A stretch of DNA of 64,000 nt, taken from Sinotaia quadrata. Lineage: Eukaryota > Mollusca > Gastropoda > Architaenioglossa > Viviparidae. Positions 11,041 to 21,859 of the stretch are shown here, piece by piece. Below the pieces are notes generated by a model that ran no database searches, was not told where the DNA came from, and saw only the letters and a list, made by a program, of their open reading frames with translations. Made by a program: the position numbers and the translations under genes. The first letter of the stretch is position 1, and each line of letters starts with the position of its first letter. Where the stretch lies: NCBI GenBank assembly GCA_028829895.1, contig CM054179.1, positions 37,323,117 to 37,387,116 of the forward strand, in the 5' to 3' direction.

Positions 11041-11210
11041 AGAAATACAACAAAGAGCACGACAAGACTATTGCAAATAAGAAATACAACAAAGAGCACA
11101 CGACAAGACTATTGCAAATAAGAAATACAACAAAGAGCACACGATAAGACTATTGCAAATAAGAAATACAACAAAGAGCACACGACAAGACTACTGCAAA
11201 TAAGAAATAT
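11041..11210. repeat. 42-bp minisatellite, 4 copies
   Basis: Near-identical units containing AGAAATACAACAAAGAGCAC and GACAAGACTATTGCAAATA. Confidence 0.95.
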
Positions 11211-11214
11211 TTAA

Positions 11215-12060
11215 AATACTTATCAAATAATCATCAATACTCTTAACTAATATCATTTAATCATAATTATCATATTATCAATAGCTAATTATCTAATAAT
11301 TAAAAAAGATATGCAATCAATAAAATAATCAAAAGATTATTTTCAATCATCAAAAATTGACGTTAAAATTAAAAACCATCAATCGGTAAATACAAGTAAG
11401 CAATTATCAGTAAGAGACTATTGCCAGTCAAATATTGAAACTTTATCGGATGCAAACGCAAGCAGTTATCTGCTCGATAACCGCGATACATCAATACATG
11501 GAGATTGTAATTGGAGTTTTCCGTCGAATGGCTTCGCTCACAAAATCTTTACGTGCCAGATCTTGAAACATTTCTAACGGGTTTAATGTTTCAAAGAGTT
11601 GGTTGCGTCACACCTCCAGACTATTGTCAAGTTTCCTTTGTTTTGTTTTAATCTAACTGGATTTCAAAGAGGCCAGAGCACTTGTACTAAGCTAGCACAT
11701 CTTCCACCAAGCATTAGAGACAAAACAGTAGAGGTATAGTGTTCAGAAGTCATAATGGCCATTGTGTCAGTAGATATAATACTTTATCAATCAACGAAAT
11801 GTTATTTTTGTGGTCATAAAATGAATTCGAAAAGCTTGTATTTGAGCACATCGGTCACTTGAGACATGCTCAAAATCCATATAAGTTATTTCTTTGAGAA
11901 ATCGACTTGCAAATCGACTTACAAACTATAGGCAGTGGACTACAACGATTTTTCCCCAAAAGTTCTATATATAGTCTGGAATGTGTGTATTCAAATACTC
12001 GCACGACAAGAGGTCCTAATGGTAAAAACTGGAGAGCGGGCGTTAATGAGGGTTCACTTC
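11215..12060. other. AT-rich then more balanced unique DNA, no gene recognised
   Basis: 11,215-11,400 is ATCAAT-rich. 11,400-12,060 has a more balanced composition but no open frame of note. Confidence 0.4.
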
Positions 12061-12062
12061 TT

Positions 12063-12295
12063 TAAGGTAGCCAATAGGCAAAATCGTATGAGGGCTAGTG
12101 TGTAACAATTTCACTACTTGTTAGCCACTAGGAAAAATTGTGTGAGGGCGAGTGGGTAACAATTTCACTACTTGTTAGCCACTAGGAAAAATTGTGTGAG
12201 GGCGAGTGGGTAACAATTTCACTACTTGTTAGCCACTAGGAAAAATTGTGTGAGGGCGAGTGGGTAACAATTTCACTACTTTAAGGTAACCTCTA
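12063..12295. repeat. 54-bp minisatellite, 4 copies
   Basis: Units share AGCCACTAGGAAAAATTGTG and GGGTAACAATTTCACTAC. The first copy is the most diverged. Confidence 0.95.
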
Positions 12296-12496
12296 GGAAA
12301 ATTCACAATAAAGACTATTATGATAACAAGGGCCTCATCGCGAGAAACACACCCTCTGTGATAACTCGACAAACACGATACCAATATTAATGTTGACAAT
12401 GGCCATGTTCATTGCAACATTGCTTGGGTTGTTTGGAAGTAAATATTCATTATACTACTGCTTCTATTACTGATACGACTACACTCACTGCTCTAC

Positions 12497-12556
12497 TACT
12501 ACTACTCTTACTACTACTACTACTACTACTACTACTAATAATAATAATAATAATGG
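12497..12556. repeat. (CTA)n-(TAA)n trinucleotide repeats
   Basis: A CTACTA run changes to a TAATAA run. Confidence 0.95.
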
Positions 12557-12664
12557 TAAATAATACCTAATGATAATGCTGATGATATCATTGATTATGA
12601 TGTGGCACAATAATACTTATAAAGGCTTAAGCACAAATACTATTTAATCATAAAGTATACTACA

Positions 12665-14000
12665 TACATCTCCAATCCAACACTGCTCAAGACAGGTACA
12701 GTATGTCTGTCAAACTGTCTGCTGAAGAAACTTCACATTGTTTAAACTACTGCTGCTCGGATCTCTCAACGAATTCCTACAATGGCTGCCTGTTTGTAGT
12801 ACGATCAGGCATAAAGCGTTTTCACTGGTTGCCTGTTACACTCACAATCAAGCGCAACGCGTTTTTAATGGCTAACTTTAGTTCGACATGGTTGTCTGAT
12901 GTCAACACATACACTTCTGTATCTTGACATGGTTGTCTGATGTCAACACATAACTTCTGTATCTTGACATGGCTGTTCGATTTCAATACAAACACGTCTG
13001 TATCTTGATATGTTTGTCCTCTCTCAATGCATACACTTATGTATCTTGTCATGATTGTGCAATCTCAATACATAAACTTCTGTATCTTGACATGGCTGTT
13101 CGATCTCAACATATACACTTTGTATCTTGACATGTTTATCCGATCTCAACACATACCTACTATATGTTGACCTGTTTGTCTGATCTCAACACATACCTAC
13201 TATATGTTGACCTGTTTGTCTGATCTCAACACATACCTACTATATGTTGACCTGTTTGTCTGATCTCAACACATACCTACTATATGTTGACCTGTTTGTC
13301 CGATCTCAACATGTACTTACTGTATTTTGACATGTTTGTCCGATCTCAACACGTACCTACTGTATTTTGATATCGTTGTTCGATCTCAACATATACACTA
13401 TGTATTTTGACATGTTTGTCCGATCTCAACACGTACCTACTGTATTTTGATATGTTTGTCCGATCTCAACACGTACCTACTGTATTTTGATATGTTTGTC
13501 CGATCTCAACACGTACCTACTGTATTTTGACATGTTTGTCCGATCTCAACACGTACCTACTGTATTTTGATATGTTTGTCCGATCTCAACACGTACCTAC
13601 TGTATTTTGACATGTTTGTCCGATCTCAACACGTACCTACTGTATTTTGATATGTTTGTCCGATCTCAACACGTACCTACTGTATTTTGACATGTTTGTC
13701 CGATCTCAACACGTACCTACTGTATTTTGATATGTTTGTCCGATCTCAACACGTACCTACTGTATTTTGACATGTTTGTCCGATCTCAACACGTACCTAC
13801 TGTATTTTGATATGTTTGTCCGATCTCAACATGCACACACTGCTTCTAAACACATACATTCTTCCTCTGATACTCATATTTATAGTATGCTCAACAAAGA
13901 AAAACAAACACATGTTCATTATTCCTTTTCCTACCAGAGTCCTGTCGCCTGGAAAAGCCTGCCTTTAGAACATACTCATATTTACGCGATCATTTTGTGA
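12665..14000 (+). mobile_element. Degenerate L2/CR1-like LINE 3' coding relic, split by an internal minisatellite
   Basis: Left part: LQSNTAQDR (12,670) matches the 'LQ..QN.AAR' stretch after the RT domain. GIKRFHWLPVTLTIKRNAF (about 12,811) matches the conserved 'LHWLPV..RI..K' motif. Right part after the array: HYSFSYQSPVAWKSLPLEH (about 13,915-13,970) matches 'RSF....P..WNSLP...R' near the C-terminus of these elements. Between them STWLSDVNTYTS corresponds to 'P.YLSDLL..Y.P'. This segment grades into a 40-bp array running to about 13,835. Stops and the non-triplet period show the copy is dead. RT catalytic domain and endonuclease are not visible. Family naming is from motifs only. Confidence 0.62.
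12880..13835. repeat. 40-bp minisatellite (about 23 copies) inside the LINE relic, 80-bp higher-order half
   Basis: The unit reads CATGTTTGTCCGATCTCAAC then ACGTACCTACTGTATTTTGA. Earlier copies (GACATGGTTGTCTGATGTCAACACATACACTTCTGTATCTT) match the LINE codons for TWLSDVNTYTS. From about 13,521 the units alternate GACATG/GATATG, so an 80-bp dimer was the later amplification unit. Confidence 0.93.
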
Positions 14001-14660
14001 AGAGTTCTTAATTCACCTGATCAAATCTTTGTGAATAGTTCAAATGTCACGTGATCAAATCTTTGTGAAGAGTTCTTAATGTCACGTCATCACATAGTTT
14101 TTAAGAATTCTTAAGTAATGCCATCATATATTCTCCTTAATTACAGCCATTCACATCTTTGTGAAGTGCTAAGTTCCATCATCATATCTTTGTGAAGACT
14201 TCTCAGGTCCCGCCATCACATCTTTGTGGAATGCCCTTAAGTCATATCATCACTTCTTTGCGAAGAACTCTTAAGTCATGCATCACAAAGTATGAAAACC
14301 ACTCTTAATCATGTCATCAATAAGTATGAAAACCACTCTTAATCATGCCATCAATAAGTATGAAAACCACTCTTAATCATGCCATCAATAAGTATGAAAA
14401 CCACTCTTAATCATGCCATCAATAAGTATGAAAACCACTCTTAATCATGCCATCATTAAGTATGAAAACCACTCTTAAATCTTTGAAAAGAGCTGAAGTC
14501 ACGCAACCACAACTTTGCAAAGGAATCTTAGCCCATGTCCATCACAATTACTTTGAAATGATTTTTAAGTCAAGCTATCACATCTTTGATAAAAAGTTCT
14601 TGTCACGCCAGTATATTCCCAAAGAGTTGTCAATCCATGCCATTGCATCTTTATAAAGAG
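13985..14660. repeat. Degenerate 36-bp repeats with a clean 34-bp core array
   Basis: 13,985-14,290 and 14,480-14,660 are diverged copies of TCACATCTTTGTGAAGAGTT-type units. 14,290-14,480 holds about six near-identical 34-bp units (TAAGTATGAAAACCACTCTT). Confidence 0.88.
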
Positions 14661-14664
14661 CTCA

Positions 14665-15240
14665 AGTCTCGCCATTATTACTTATATATCTTCCTATCCA
14701 CTTCACTGTTCGTTTGGTTAACGTATGTTATTCTGTTTTTCATATATTCACTGACATTCACATTAGGACCCTACCGTTGACATTAGCACTATCTGACTCG
14801 TCTTTAAAGACAACTAACTGTACTGAAAATTTGAGATTGTCTATAAAGTCATTGTCAGTGCATGAAATTGTATTTGTTTTAAAACAAACATATATATTTC
14901 TTCTCCATCATCATTTTTACGTCATGTCTATATATTAAATGGAAATTTTTCTTTCACTTCAAATAATTTCATTTCGTTGTCGTACTAAGGATTCCAGTAG
15001 TTATAGTAGACGTTCATTTCTGTGGGGGGCTATTATTAATTAGTCATTCTCATTTATTAATCTCTTCTAGAAACTTCTTTCATCTACGTTTATTGAACTG
15101 CTGTATACATTTCCAGGTGTTGCATTATATTATGATTTGATTGATGTCACGTATTTGCACGGCTTTAGTTATTCCGCAATATATTCATTTAACACTAGGA
15201 CGACACGCGGCACCGTTTGTTAATAGCGTCATAGTCACAA
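14665..15240. other. AT-rich DNA, nothing recognised
   Basis: Short overlapping frames at 14,586-14,938 look like chance. Confidence 0.45.
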
Positions 15241-15244
15241 TTAT

Positions 15245-15640
15245 ACGTGTCACTTACGGTGATATTTGCTTAATTTAGTACCAAGTGCTTATTTTGGTGC
15301 TATTTGCTTAGTTTAGTATCAAGTGCTTTATTTGAGTGACAAGAGTTTATTTGGTGTTATTTGCTTATTTTAGTATCAAGTGCTTTATTCGAGTGACAAA
15401 TGTTTATTTGGTGTTATTTGCTTATTTTAGTATCAAGTGCTTTATTTGAGTGACAAGTGTTTATTTGGTGTTATTTGCTTATTTTAGTATCAAGTGCTTT
15501 ATTTGAGTGACAAGTGTTTATTTGGTGTTATTTGCTTAGTTTAGTACCAAGTGCTTTATATCAGTGACACGTGCTTATTTTGGTGCTATTTGCCTAGTTT
15601 AGTATCAAGTGCTTTATTTGAGTGACAAGTTATAAAAATG
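15245..15640. repeat. 57-bp minisatellite, about 7 copies
   Basis: Units share TTTGGTGTTATTTGCTTATT and AGTATCAAGTGCTTTATTTG. Confidence 0.95.
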
Positions 15641-15879
15641 ATAACATAAATAGTGTTCTTTACATCAGGTGAGAGCAAAAATAGCAAGTTTCTTGTTATG
15701 TCAATTGATAACTTATAATATTAACAAAAGAATGTACACAACATGATAACATTGACGTTAGCATATATGATGTGTCAACAATAGCAGCCGTAACAAAGTA
15801 ATAATACTTCTGATTGTTTCTCATACTTATAGTTTATTCACGCATACTCCCACAGTTGAGTTGTTACTGAACCTTCATC

Positions 15880-16030
15880 CATTTATTGTACATGGTTAGT
15901 GTTACAGTATTATTACATCCTGATTAATCTGTCATACACTGTTAATGTTACAGTCTTATTGTATCTTAATTAGTCTGGTATACACTGATAGTTTTACTGT
16001 CTCATAGTGCTTTGATTTATCTATTGCATA
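15880..16030. repeat. Degenerate about 55-60 bp tandem repeat, 3 copies
   Basis: Shared CATACACTG.TA.TGTTACAG and TTATTGTATCTTGATTA. Confidence 0.6.
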
Positions 16031-16034
16031 CTGT

Positions 16035-17050
16035 GTCACTGTAAACATATTAATTTATTCACACCCAATTACAACAATCACATATATATTAGGTGTACAT
16101 GTTTACTGCATAACTAGTGCTTATACAAAAACGAAATATATCCATTGATAAGAAATATTGTTTAACATATATTAGGATACATTTAAAATATCTCAGAAAT
16201 ATTCACACTAATCTGTCCATATTAGCACTTTGTGTCATCATAATATTTTCACTTCTATATATATGTTTACTGTTGTCATTTTACTAACTTTATCATCGGC
16301 AACTAGAACATCCTTACAACCATAAAATACTTTTCGTATATATTTTATTTTAATTTGTGGCATGAATGTGAACATGGTTGCTGAAAGGAAAACATTTTTG
16401 CTTTTTAGTATAACAAGTAGCTGTGCTTTATTGCTTACTCATGTATTAGAACAATGCTGAAAATCAATTTATTTTATATTAATGGCATTTTGATGCACTA
16501 AAATATTTGCTAAGAATTGTGACTTTCTTAGTTACTTGTATAATGTTTTGATATTCCTAAAATAAAATAAAGATTTTTTAATAAGTGTTCACATAAAACA
16601 ATTGTATTTAGTTATTCTGTCCTGTTATTTAATTTAAAATAATGATTCTCTAATGCCAGGAAGGCATAGGTTATTAATTTAAAAGAATGAATCACCAATT
16701 GCAGAAAAGACAGGCTATTTAATTTCAGGATTAATATATGAAACATAAAAAGTAAACGAAACCAAACTATAAAATTATTGGAAAATTAAATAAGTGATTA
16801 TATAAAAGTATAACCTGAACATAAATTATATTTCTCATGTTTAGTTCCAGAGACTAAGACTGATCAGAAAATGAAATGCTCCCATGTTAACAAATACTTT
16901 TATCAACAAACACTGCTTATGCCTACACCTGTTCTGGGGGCTATAATTATAGCAATGTGACATTGTGTATTTTATGATGGGGCGCCTGAACTATTGATGC
17001 TGCTGTGGCTCTGGCTCCAACAGTATTCATTATCATGTGCACATTCTGTA
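16035..17050. other. AT-rich unique DNA with several AATAAA motifs
   Basis: AATAAAATAAAG occurs near 16,560. Composition could fit a 3' UTR or intron, but no coding sequence is attached. Confidence 0.35.
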
Positions 17051-17054
17051 GTCT

Positions 17055-17275
17055 ATCATTTTTTTCTTTCATCATTTAATATTTTTATTCCCTCACTCCA
17101 ATCCAAGTAGATTTTTTGCCATATCTTTTACAATAAAATAGAGCAGATAAATAATAAAATAAAAGACATTTCTTTTCATCATTTAACTGCTTTGTTCCTT
17201 ATTCCTTTCTGGCTTCAATTAAGATTTTAGCCATTTCTTCAAAGCAAAACACAGCAAATGAATATAACACACTTG
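17055..17275. repeat. Diverged tandem duplication of about 115 bp
   Basis: Two copies share CATCATTTAA, CTCCAAT/CTTCAATTAAG and GATTTT(TTG/AG)CCAT. Confidence 0.5.
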
Positions 17276-17689
17276 TACTTTTCACCCAATTGCCCAGGAT
17301 TAAAATGCTCAAGATAAACTTGTAGAGAGAATATGACTGTTCCTTCATATATCATACAGTGAGAAACTGATATAATAAATTTTGAACATGGTTGACCAGA
17401 TTTGATTCTGGTGTCATGAATGTGTCTGGACAGTCACATACATCTGGCAAAAGCATCTTTCAGTTTTCCTATTATCTGATTAATCATCATTTCTTATTAC
17501 TATTTTCTTGTGACTGACTCTTCTGTCACTTCTATATCAATAGGGGTCTCTGCCTGCCACTTTAAACTGGCTCCTAACTCAGGGTGATTATCTCACCTGG
17601 ATATTTGCATTAGCATTATTTACCCAAGTAATATATAATCTTGTATAGGCACATATGTATTGTGAGATATAAATAGGAATAATTCCAGT

Positions 17690-17865
17690 ACAAAACTAGG
17701 TAAGACTTTAATATGCCATAAGAACTGGTAAATACAAAACTAAAATAAGACATAAATATGCCATAATAACTTGACTGTACAAAACTAAAATAAGACTTTA
17801 ATATGCCATAATAACTTGACTGTACAAAACTAAAATAAGACTTTAATATGCCAACGATATTTCAA
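17690..17865. repeat. 45-bp tandem repeat, about 4 copies
   Basis: Shared CAAAACTAAAATAAGACTTT and AATATGCCATAATAACTTGA. Confidence 0.9.
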
Positions 17866-17884
17866 TGGAAAAGGGATATTACAG

Positions 17885-18392
17885 CATCATGTGATTGAAA
17901 TATCATGATTATAGAAATACAATCTATGTATGTGCATGAAATATCATGAATTCCAACCTACAGTCTATGTCTGTGTATGGAAAGTCTTGATCGCGGTAAT
18001 AGCCTAGGTATGTGCATGAAATATCTTGTCTACATACTAGTTTAGGTATGTGCATGAACTATCTTGTTTACATACTAGTCTAGGTATGTGCATGAACTAT
18101 CTTGTTTACATACTAGTCTAGGTATGTGCATGAAATATCTTGTTTACATACTAGTTTAGGTATGTGCATGAACTATCTTGTTTACATACTAGTCTAGGTA
18201 TGTGCATGAAATATCTTGTTTACATACTAGTTTAGGTATGTGCATGAACTATCTTGTTTACATACTAATCAAGGTATGTGCATGAATTACCTTGATTACA
18301 GACCTACAATCTAGACATGTGCATGAATTACCTTGATTACAGACCTACAATCTAGACATGTGCATGAATTACCTTGATTACAGAACTATGTT
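17885..18392. repeat. 38-41 bp minisatellite, about 12 copies
   Basis: The main unit has TATGTGCATGAAATATCTTG and TTTACATACTAG. The last three copies form a 41-bp subtype (TTACCTTGATTACAGA.CTAC). GAACTATC and GAAATATC variants alternate. Confidence 0.93.
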
Positions 18393-18394
18393 TT

Positions 18395-18825
18395 AAGTTT
18401 GCAAAGGAAATAAGTTGGTGGTTGTACATTTTGTGCATTTGCACAGTAATAATGAATTTGCCTGGGCAGTGAGACAGGATCTAACAAAGTTTTTATCTTC
18501 TCCTCATTTCATTTTTAATCCAAATTATTTTGGGGAGATTAAACCTAATTTTTTTCTACAATATTATTGTCAGTATTAAGTTTACAATATTTATGTATGC
18601 AGAAAAAGCTAATAACTCAAATTCTCAACAGGCATTTTAGTTTGTTCAGTCAATAACAAGTTAGTCTGTTCAATAATCAAGGATACATTGAAACAATAAT
18701 TATCATCATACTAATAACAGAAGACAATAAAGTACTTGCTCTTATAACTGCTCTAAGTGCTTTACTTAAACAGGCACAAAATTATCCATTTGCAAACTAA
18801 CTAATACACGATTGTGTATTTTTGT
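18395..18825. other. AT-rich DNA, nothing recognised
   Basis: Only short imperfect repeats (CAATAATCA) were seen. Confidence 0.4.
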
Positions 18826-18826
18826 G

Positions 18827-18829
<3 letters not shown>

Positions 18830-18910
<81 letters not shown>

Positions 18911-18962
18911 TGTGTGTGTGTGTGTGTTTTGTGTGTGTGTGTGTGTGTGTTGTTTGTGTGCA
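18830..18962. repeat. (GT)n microsatellite
   Basis: About 65 GT units with minor interruptions. Confidence 0.98.
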
Positions 18963-19239
18963 AGTCATGTGTCATGTGGTTGTGCCTGCATGCACTCATG
19001 CATATAAACAACTGAGAAACATTAACAAAATGAATTTATAAATGTATAGTTCTAACAAACAATTACTCAGAAGAGACTGTACTATTTTCACACTGACAAC
19101 TACAACAACAACAAAAAACCAGCGTGAGATCTCTCTTGAAAATGACCATGCATCAACTTGAAACAAAGCAAATTCCAGGCAGACAGACCGTGATAAACAA
19201 AGACGATGTATTTAAGTCAGAATGTTGAAAAACTGTGCA

Positions 19240-19322
19240 TCTGATGATGACTGCAGCCTTTTAGTAGTTGTGTACAAATGTTTTCGTGATGGTGATTGCA
19301 GTCTTCCAGCAGTTATGTTTAC

Positions 19323-19380
<58 letters not shown>

Positions 19381-19595
19381 TGGTGAGTGCAGTCTTCTAG
19401 CAGTTGTGTACAATTGTGTGTGGTGGTGAGTGCAGTCTTCTAGCAGTTGTGTACAAATGTGTGTGGTGGTGAGTGCAGTCTTCTAGCAGTTGTGTACAAT
19501 TATGTGTGATGGTGAGTGCAGTCTTCTAGCAGTTGTGTACAATTATGTGTGATGGTGAGTGCAGTCTTCTAGTAGTTGTGTACACATACCTGAGA
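19240..19595. repeat. 43-bp minisatellite with an embedded (GT)n tract
   Basis: Six to seven units of GGTGAGTGCAGTCTTCTAGC + AGTTGTGTACAA, one carrying a GT expansion (19,328-19,380). It adjoins the RT relic. On the minus strand the unit could encode KTALTI, reminiscent of the RT 'KTAFVT' motif. This link is tentative. Confidence 0.88.
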
Positions 19596-20399
19596 TCAGA
19601 CAGGTACTTACAGCAGTAAGCAAAACAAAGAGTCCTTGATTCTGCTATGAAAATGTAGTCAGTGATGGCTGTAAAGAAGTGTAGTCACATGATTAGTTCT
19701 TGGAATTCTGGAAATAATTCAGTGACAATGTTTAGTTTACGGTAATCAACACACAATATGTGCGTCGCATCGCATACTAAAACAATCAGTTAAGAATGAA
19801 GAGAAAGGGCTGGTTCTATGGCTTTTAACTTTAGCTTTTCTTTCACCTCGGCCTTGGTATATTAATGAAAGCTCTATTAAATATGTCTGCCCTGTTTTGT
19901 GGCTTAACACATCACTATACTCTGCTAATATGTCTTTAATTTGTATCACCTGTGTCATCGAGTTCTACATCATGGTGCGCCTGTACTTTCTAGCGAATAA
20001 CTAGGCAACATGCTGACTTTTTGAGATCTTCAGTAGTCATTTCATCATCTACTATAGCGGCTATGCGCACACCATCTTTCTCTCTGTCTATGTACTTTCT
20101 GAGTAAATGAATGTGAGTTTTTTCTTTGCCGTTCACTAGCAGTCTAATATGTTGGTCACTTACTTTATCTGTGATGGGCTAGGGTCACTTCTATGTCACC
20201 TTTTGTTTGTTGTGTTTCTGGTATAATAACAAAATGTTGTCTCCTACAGTAAACTGTCGGGGTTTTGCCATAAAATCATAACACGGGGCTTGTCTCCCTT
20301 TTGCTTCCTTAAGATTTTCTTTTGCTACCTGACATACCAAGTCAAGTGTGTCACGAATGTCTTTCACATAAGGCATTCCGTGCATAGTTCTTCCTCTGC

Positions 20400-20705
20400 T
20401 TACTCATTAGTCCACGTCTGTCTTACTATCGGCATCCAGTCCACGTCTGTCTTACTATCAGCATTAGTCCACATCTGTCTTACTATCGGCATCCAGTCCA
20501 CGTCTGTCTTACTATCAGCATTAGTCCACGTCTGTCTTACTATCGGCATCCAGTCAACGTCTGTCTTACTATCAGCATTAGTCCACGTCTGTCTTACTTC
20601 TTACTATCTGCATTAGACCACGTCTGTCTTAATATCTGTATCAGTCCATGTCTGTCTTCCTATCGGCATCAGTCCACGTCTGGCTTACGTCTGTCTTACT
20701 AACGG
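20400..20705. repeat. 28/29-bp minisatellite with a 57-bp dimer, inside the gypsy relic
   Basis: About eleven monomers of AGTCCACGTCTGTCTTACTA(TC.GCAT). CGGCATCC and CAGCATT forms alternate, giving 57-bp dimers. On the minus strand the unit reads MPIVRQTWT. It sits between the integrase core tail and C-terminal region, where gypsy elements carry a 'GPM..LR..WT' segment. Confidence 0.88.
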
Positions 20706-21039
20706 CATCCTTTGACTGTCTGCCCGTCTAGCAGTTCAAATGGTGAAAAGTCGTTGCTAGACTGTCAGGTCTCTTGGCAAACAAATAACAACACTCGTAA
20801 ATAACGGTACCAGACACGAGGGTGTCCGTCATAAAGTTTCTTAAGCATTGTCTTTAATGTCCCGTTCAATCACTGGCACTCCCCCTTCCTTTGGGGGTGG
20901 TATGGGCTGGTGGTGATATGGTGGATCGATAGTAATTGATTTACTTCCACCATCACACTGTTAACTAATTGTGTCCCCTTGTTGGACAACATATCATGGG
21001 AAATTCCCATGCGGGACTTCCTGTCAACAATGTCTCCGC

Positions 21040-21380
21040 CCATGTCGCAATATCTATCTTGTGTAGCACGATGGATATGGGGTATCACCCTGTCGCAGTA
21101 TCTACCTTGTGTAGCACGATGGATATGGGGTATCACCCTGTCGCAGTATCTACCTTGTGTAGCCCGATGGATATGGGGTATCACCCTGTCGCAGTATCTA
21201 CCTTATGTAGCACGATGGATATGGGGTATCACCCTGTCGCAGTATCTACTTTGTGTAGCACGATGGATATGGAGTATCACCCTGTCGCAGTATCTACTTT
21301 GTGTAGCACGATGGATATGGAGTATCACCCTGTCGCAGTATCTACCTTGTGTAGCCCGATGGATATGGGGTATCACGTCG
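21040..21380. repeat. 48-bp minisatellite made from integrase-core codons, 7 copies
   Basis: Unit CAGTATCTACCTTGTGTAGC + ACGATGGATATGGGGTATCACCCTGTCG. On the minus strand every unit reads YPISIGLHKVDTAT, the segment just after 'IVDFAT', and every unit carries the TGA that replaces an expected Arg codon before YP. The period is 16 codons, hence the long spurious frames in other registers. Confidence 0.92.
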
Positions 21381-21481
21381 CAAAGTCCACGATCGTAAAA
21401 TTCTAGGAGTGTCCACTCATAGATGCAGGTACGATCCGTCCTGTCAAATTGACGGTACATCGATCGATGGGTAATATCTAA

Positions 21482-21585
21482 TGGTACGGCTTCTGTACAT
21501 TACCTTTTGTTGTATGCTGGCAAACGGCCACATGGTACGGCTTCTGTACATTACCTTTTGTTGTATGCTGGCAAACGTCGCGTGG
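21482..21585. repeat. 51-bp tandem duplication of integrase zinc-region codons
   Basis: Two copies of CATGGTACGGCTTCTGTACA + TTACCTTTTGTTGTATGCTGGCAAACG. Minus strand CQHTTKGNVQKPYH appears twice. Confidence 0.93.
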
Positions 21586-21835
21586 CCTACAAAAATATCT
21601 ACTGTCACGTGTCACGCCTGGCCAAAAACATTTTTCTTTTTGTCTTTCGTTTCATGTGTTCCCCCGTTAAACTATCATGAACTAGAGTAAGGATATCTTC
21701 TTTCCTTTTCGTTTGGGGTAGTACTACTTCTCTCTCCTCTTCACCTACCCTTCTCCATTCTGCTCGTAGATTTATGAGACCCATTGTGTCTTCCATTTTA
21801 AAAGAACCTTCTACACATATCAATAAAACACGTTC

Positions 21836-21856
21836 ACACACACACACACACACACA
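21836..21856. repeat. Short (CA)n microsatellite
   Basis: About ten CA units at the upstream edge of the recognisable pol relic. Confidence 0.9.
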
Positions 21857-21859
21857 TGT

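Larger units (their letters stand above)
19600..21800 (-). mobile_element. Decayed Ty3/gypsy pol with integrase upstream of reverse transcriptase (Gmr1-like)
   Basis: Minus strand, in order: H2C2 zinc region (VVLPQTKRKEDILTLVHDSL at about 21,730; FWPG and VCQHTTKGNVQK at about 21,625-21,550). Then the integrase core (IVDFAT at 21,373-21,393; GTQLV near 20,970; TSPYHPQRKGE near 20,900; LNGTLKTMLKKL; FSPFELLDGQTVKG near 20,720). Then the integrase C-terminal region (CQVAKENLKEAKGRQAPCYD, then GDNILLLYQ, 20,385-20,191), a linker, ILAEYSDVLSHKTGQT (about 19,930), and the RT opening AEVKEKLKLKAIEP and CVDYRKLN (about 19,855 to 19,735). Stops and frameshifts are many. The second catalytic Asp is Asn (SNKG, 20,981-20,983), and the catalytic Glu position reads Gln followed by a stop (20,870-20,875). 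No LTRs, gag or protease were recognised, and RT is cut off near 19,600. Confidence 0.82.

Noticed and set aside
19600..21800. Alternative reading as two nested gypsy fragments
   Set aside because: The linker and 'ILAEYSDVLSHKTGQT' segment that normally precedes RT lies directly between the integrase end and RT without a break. A single element is simpler, though not proven.
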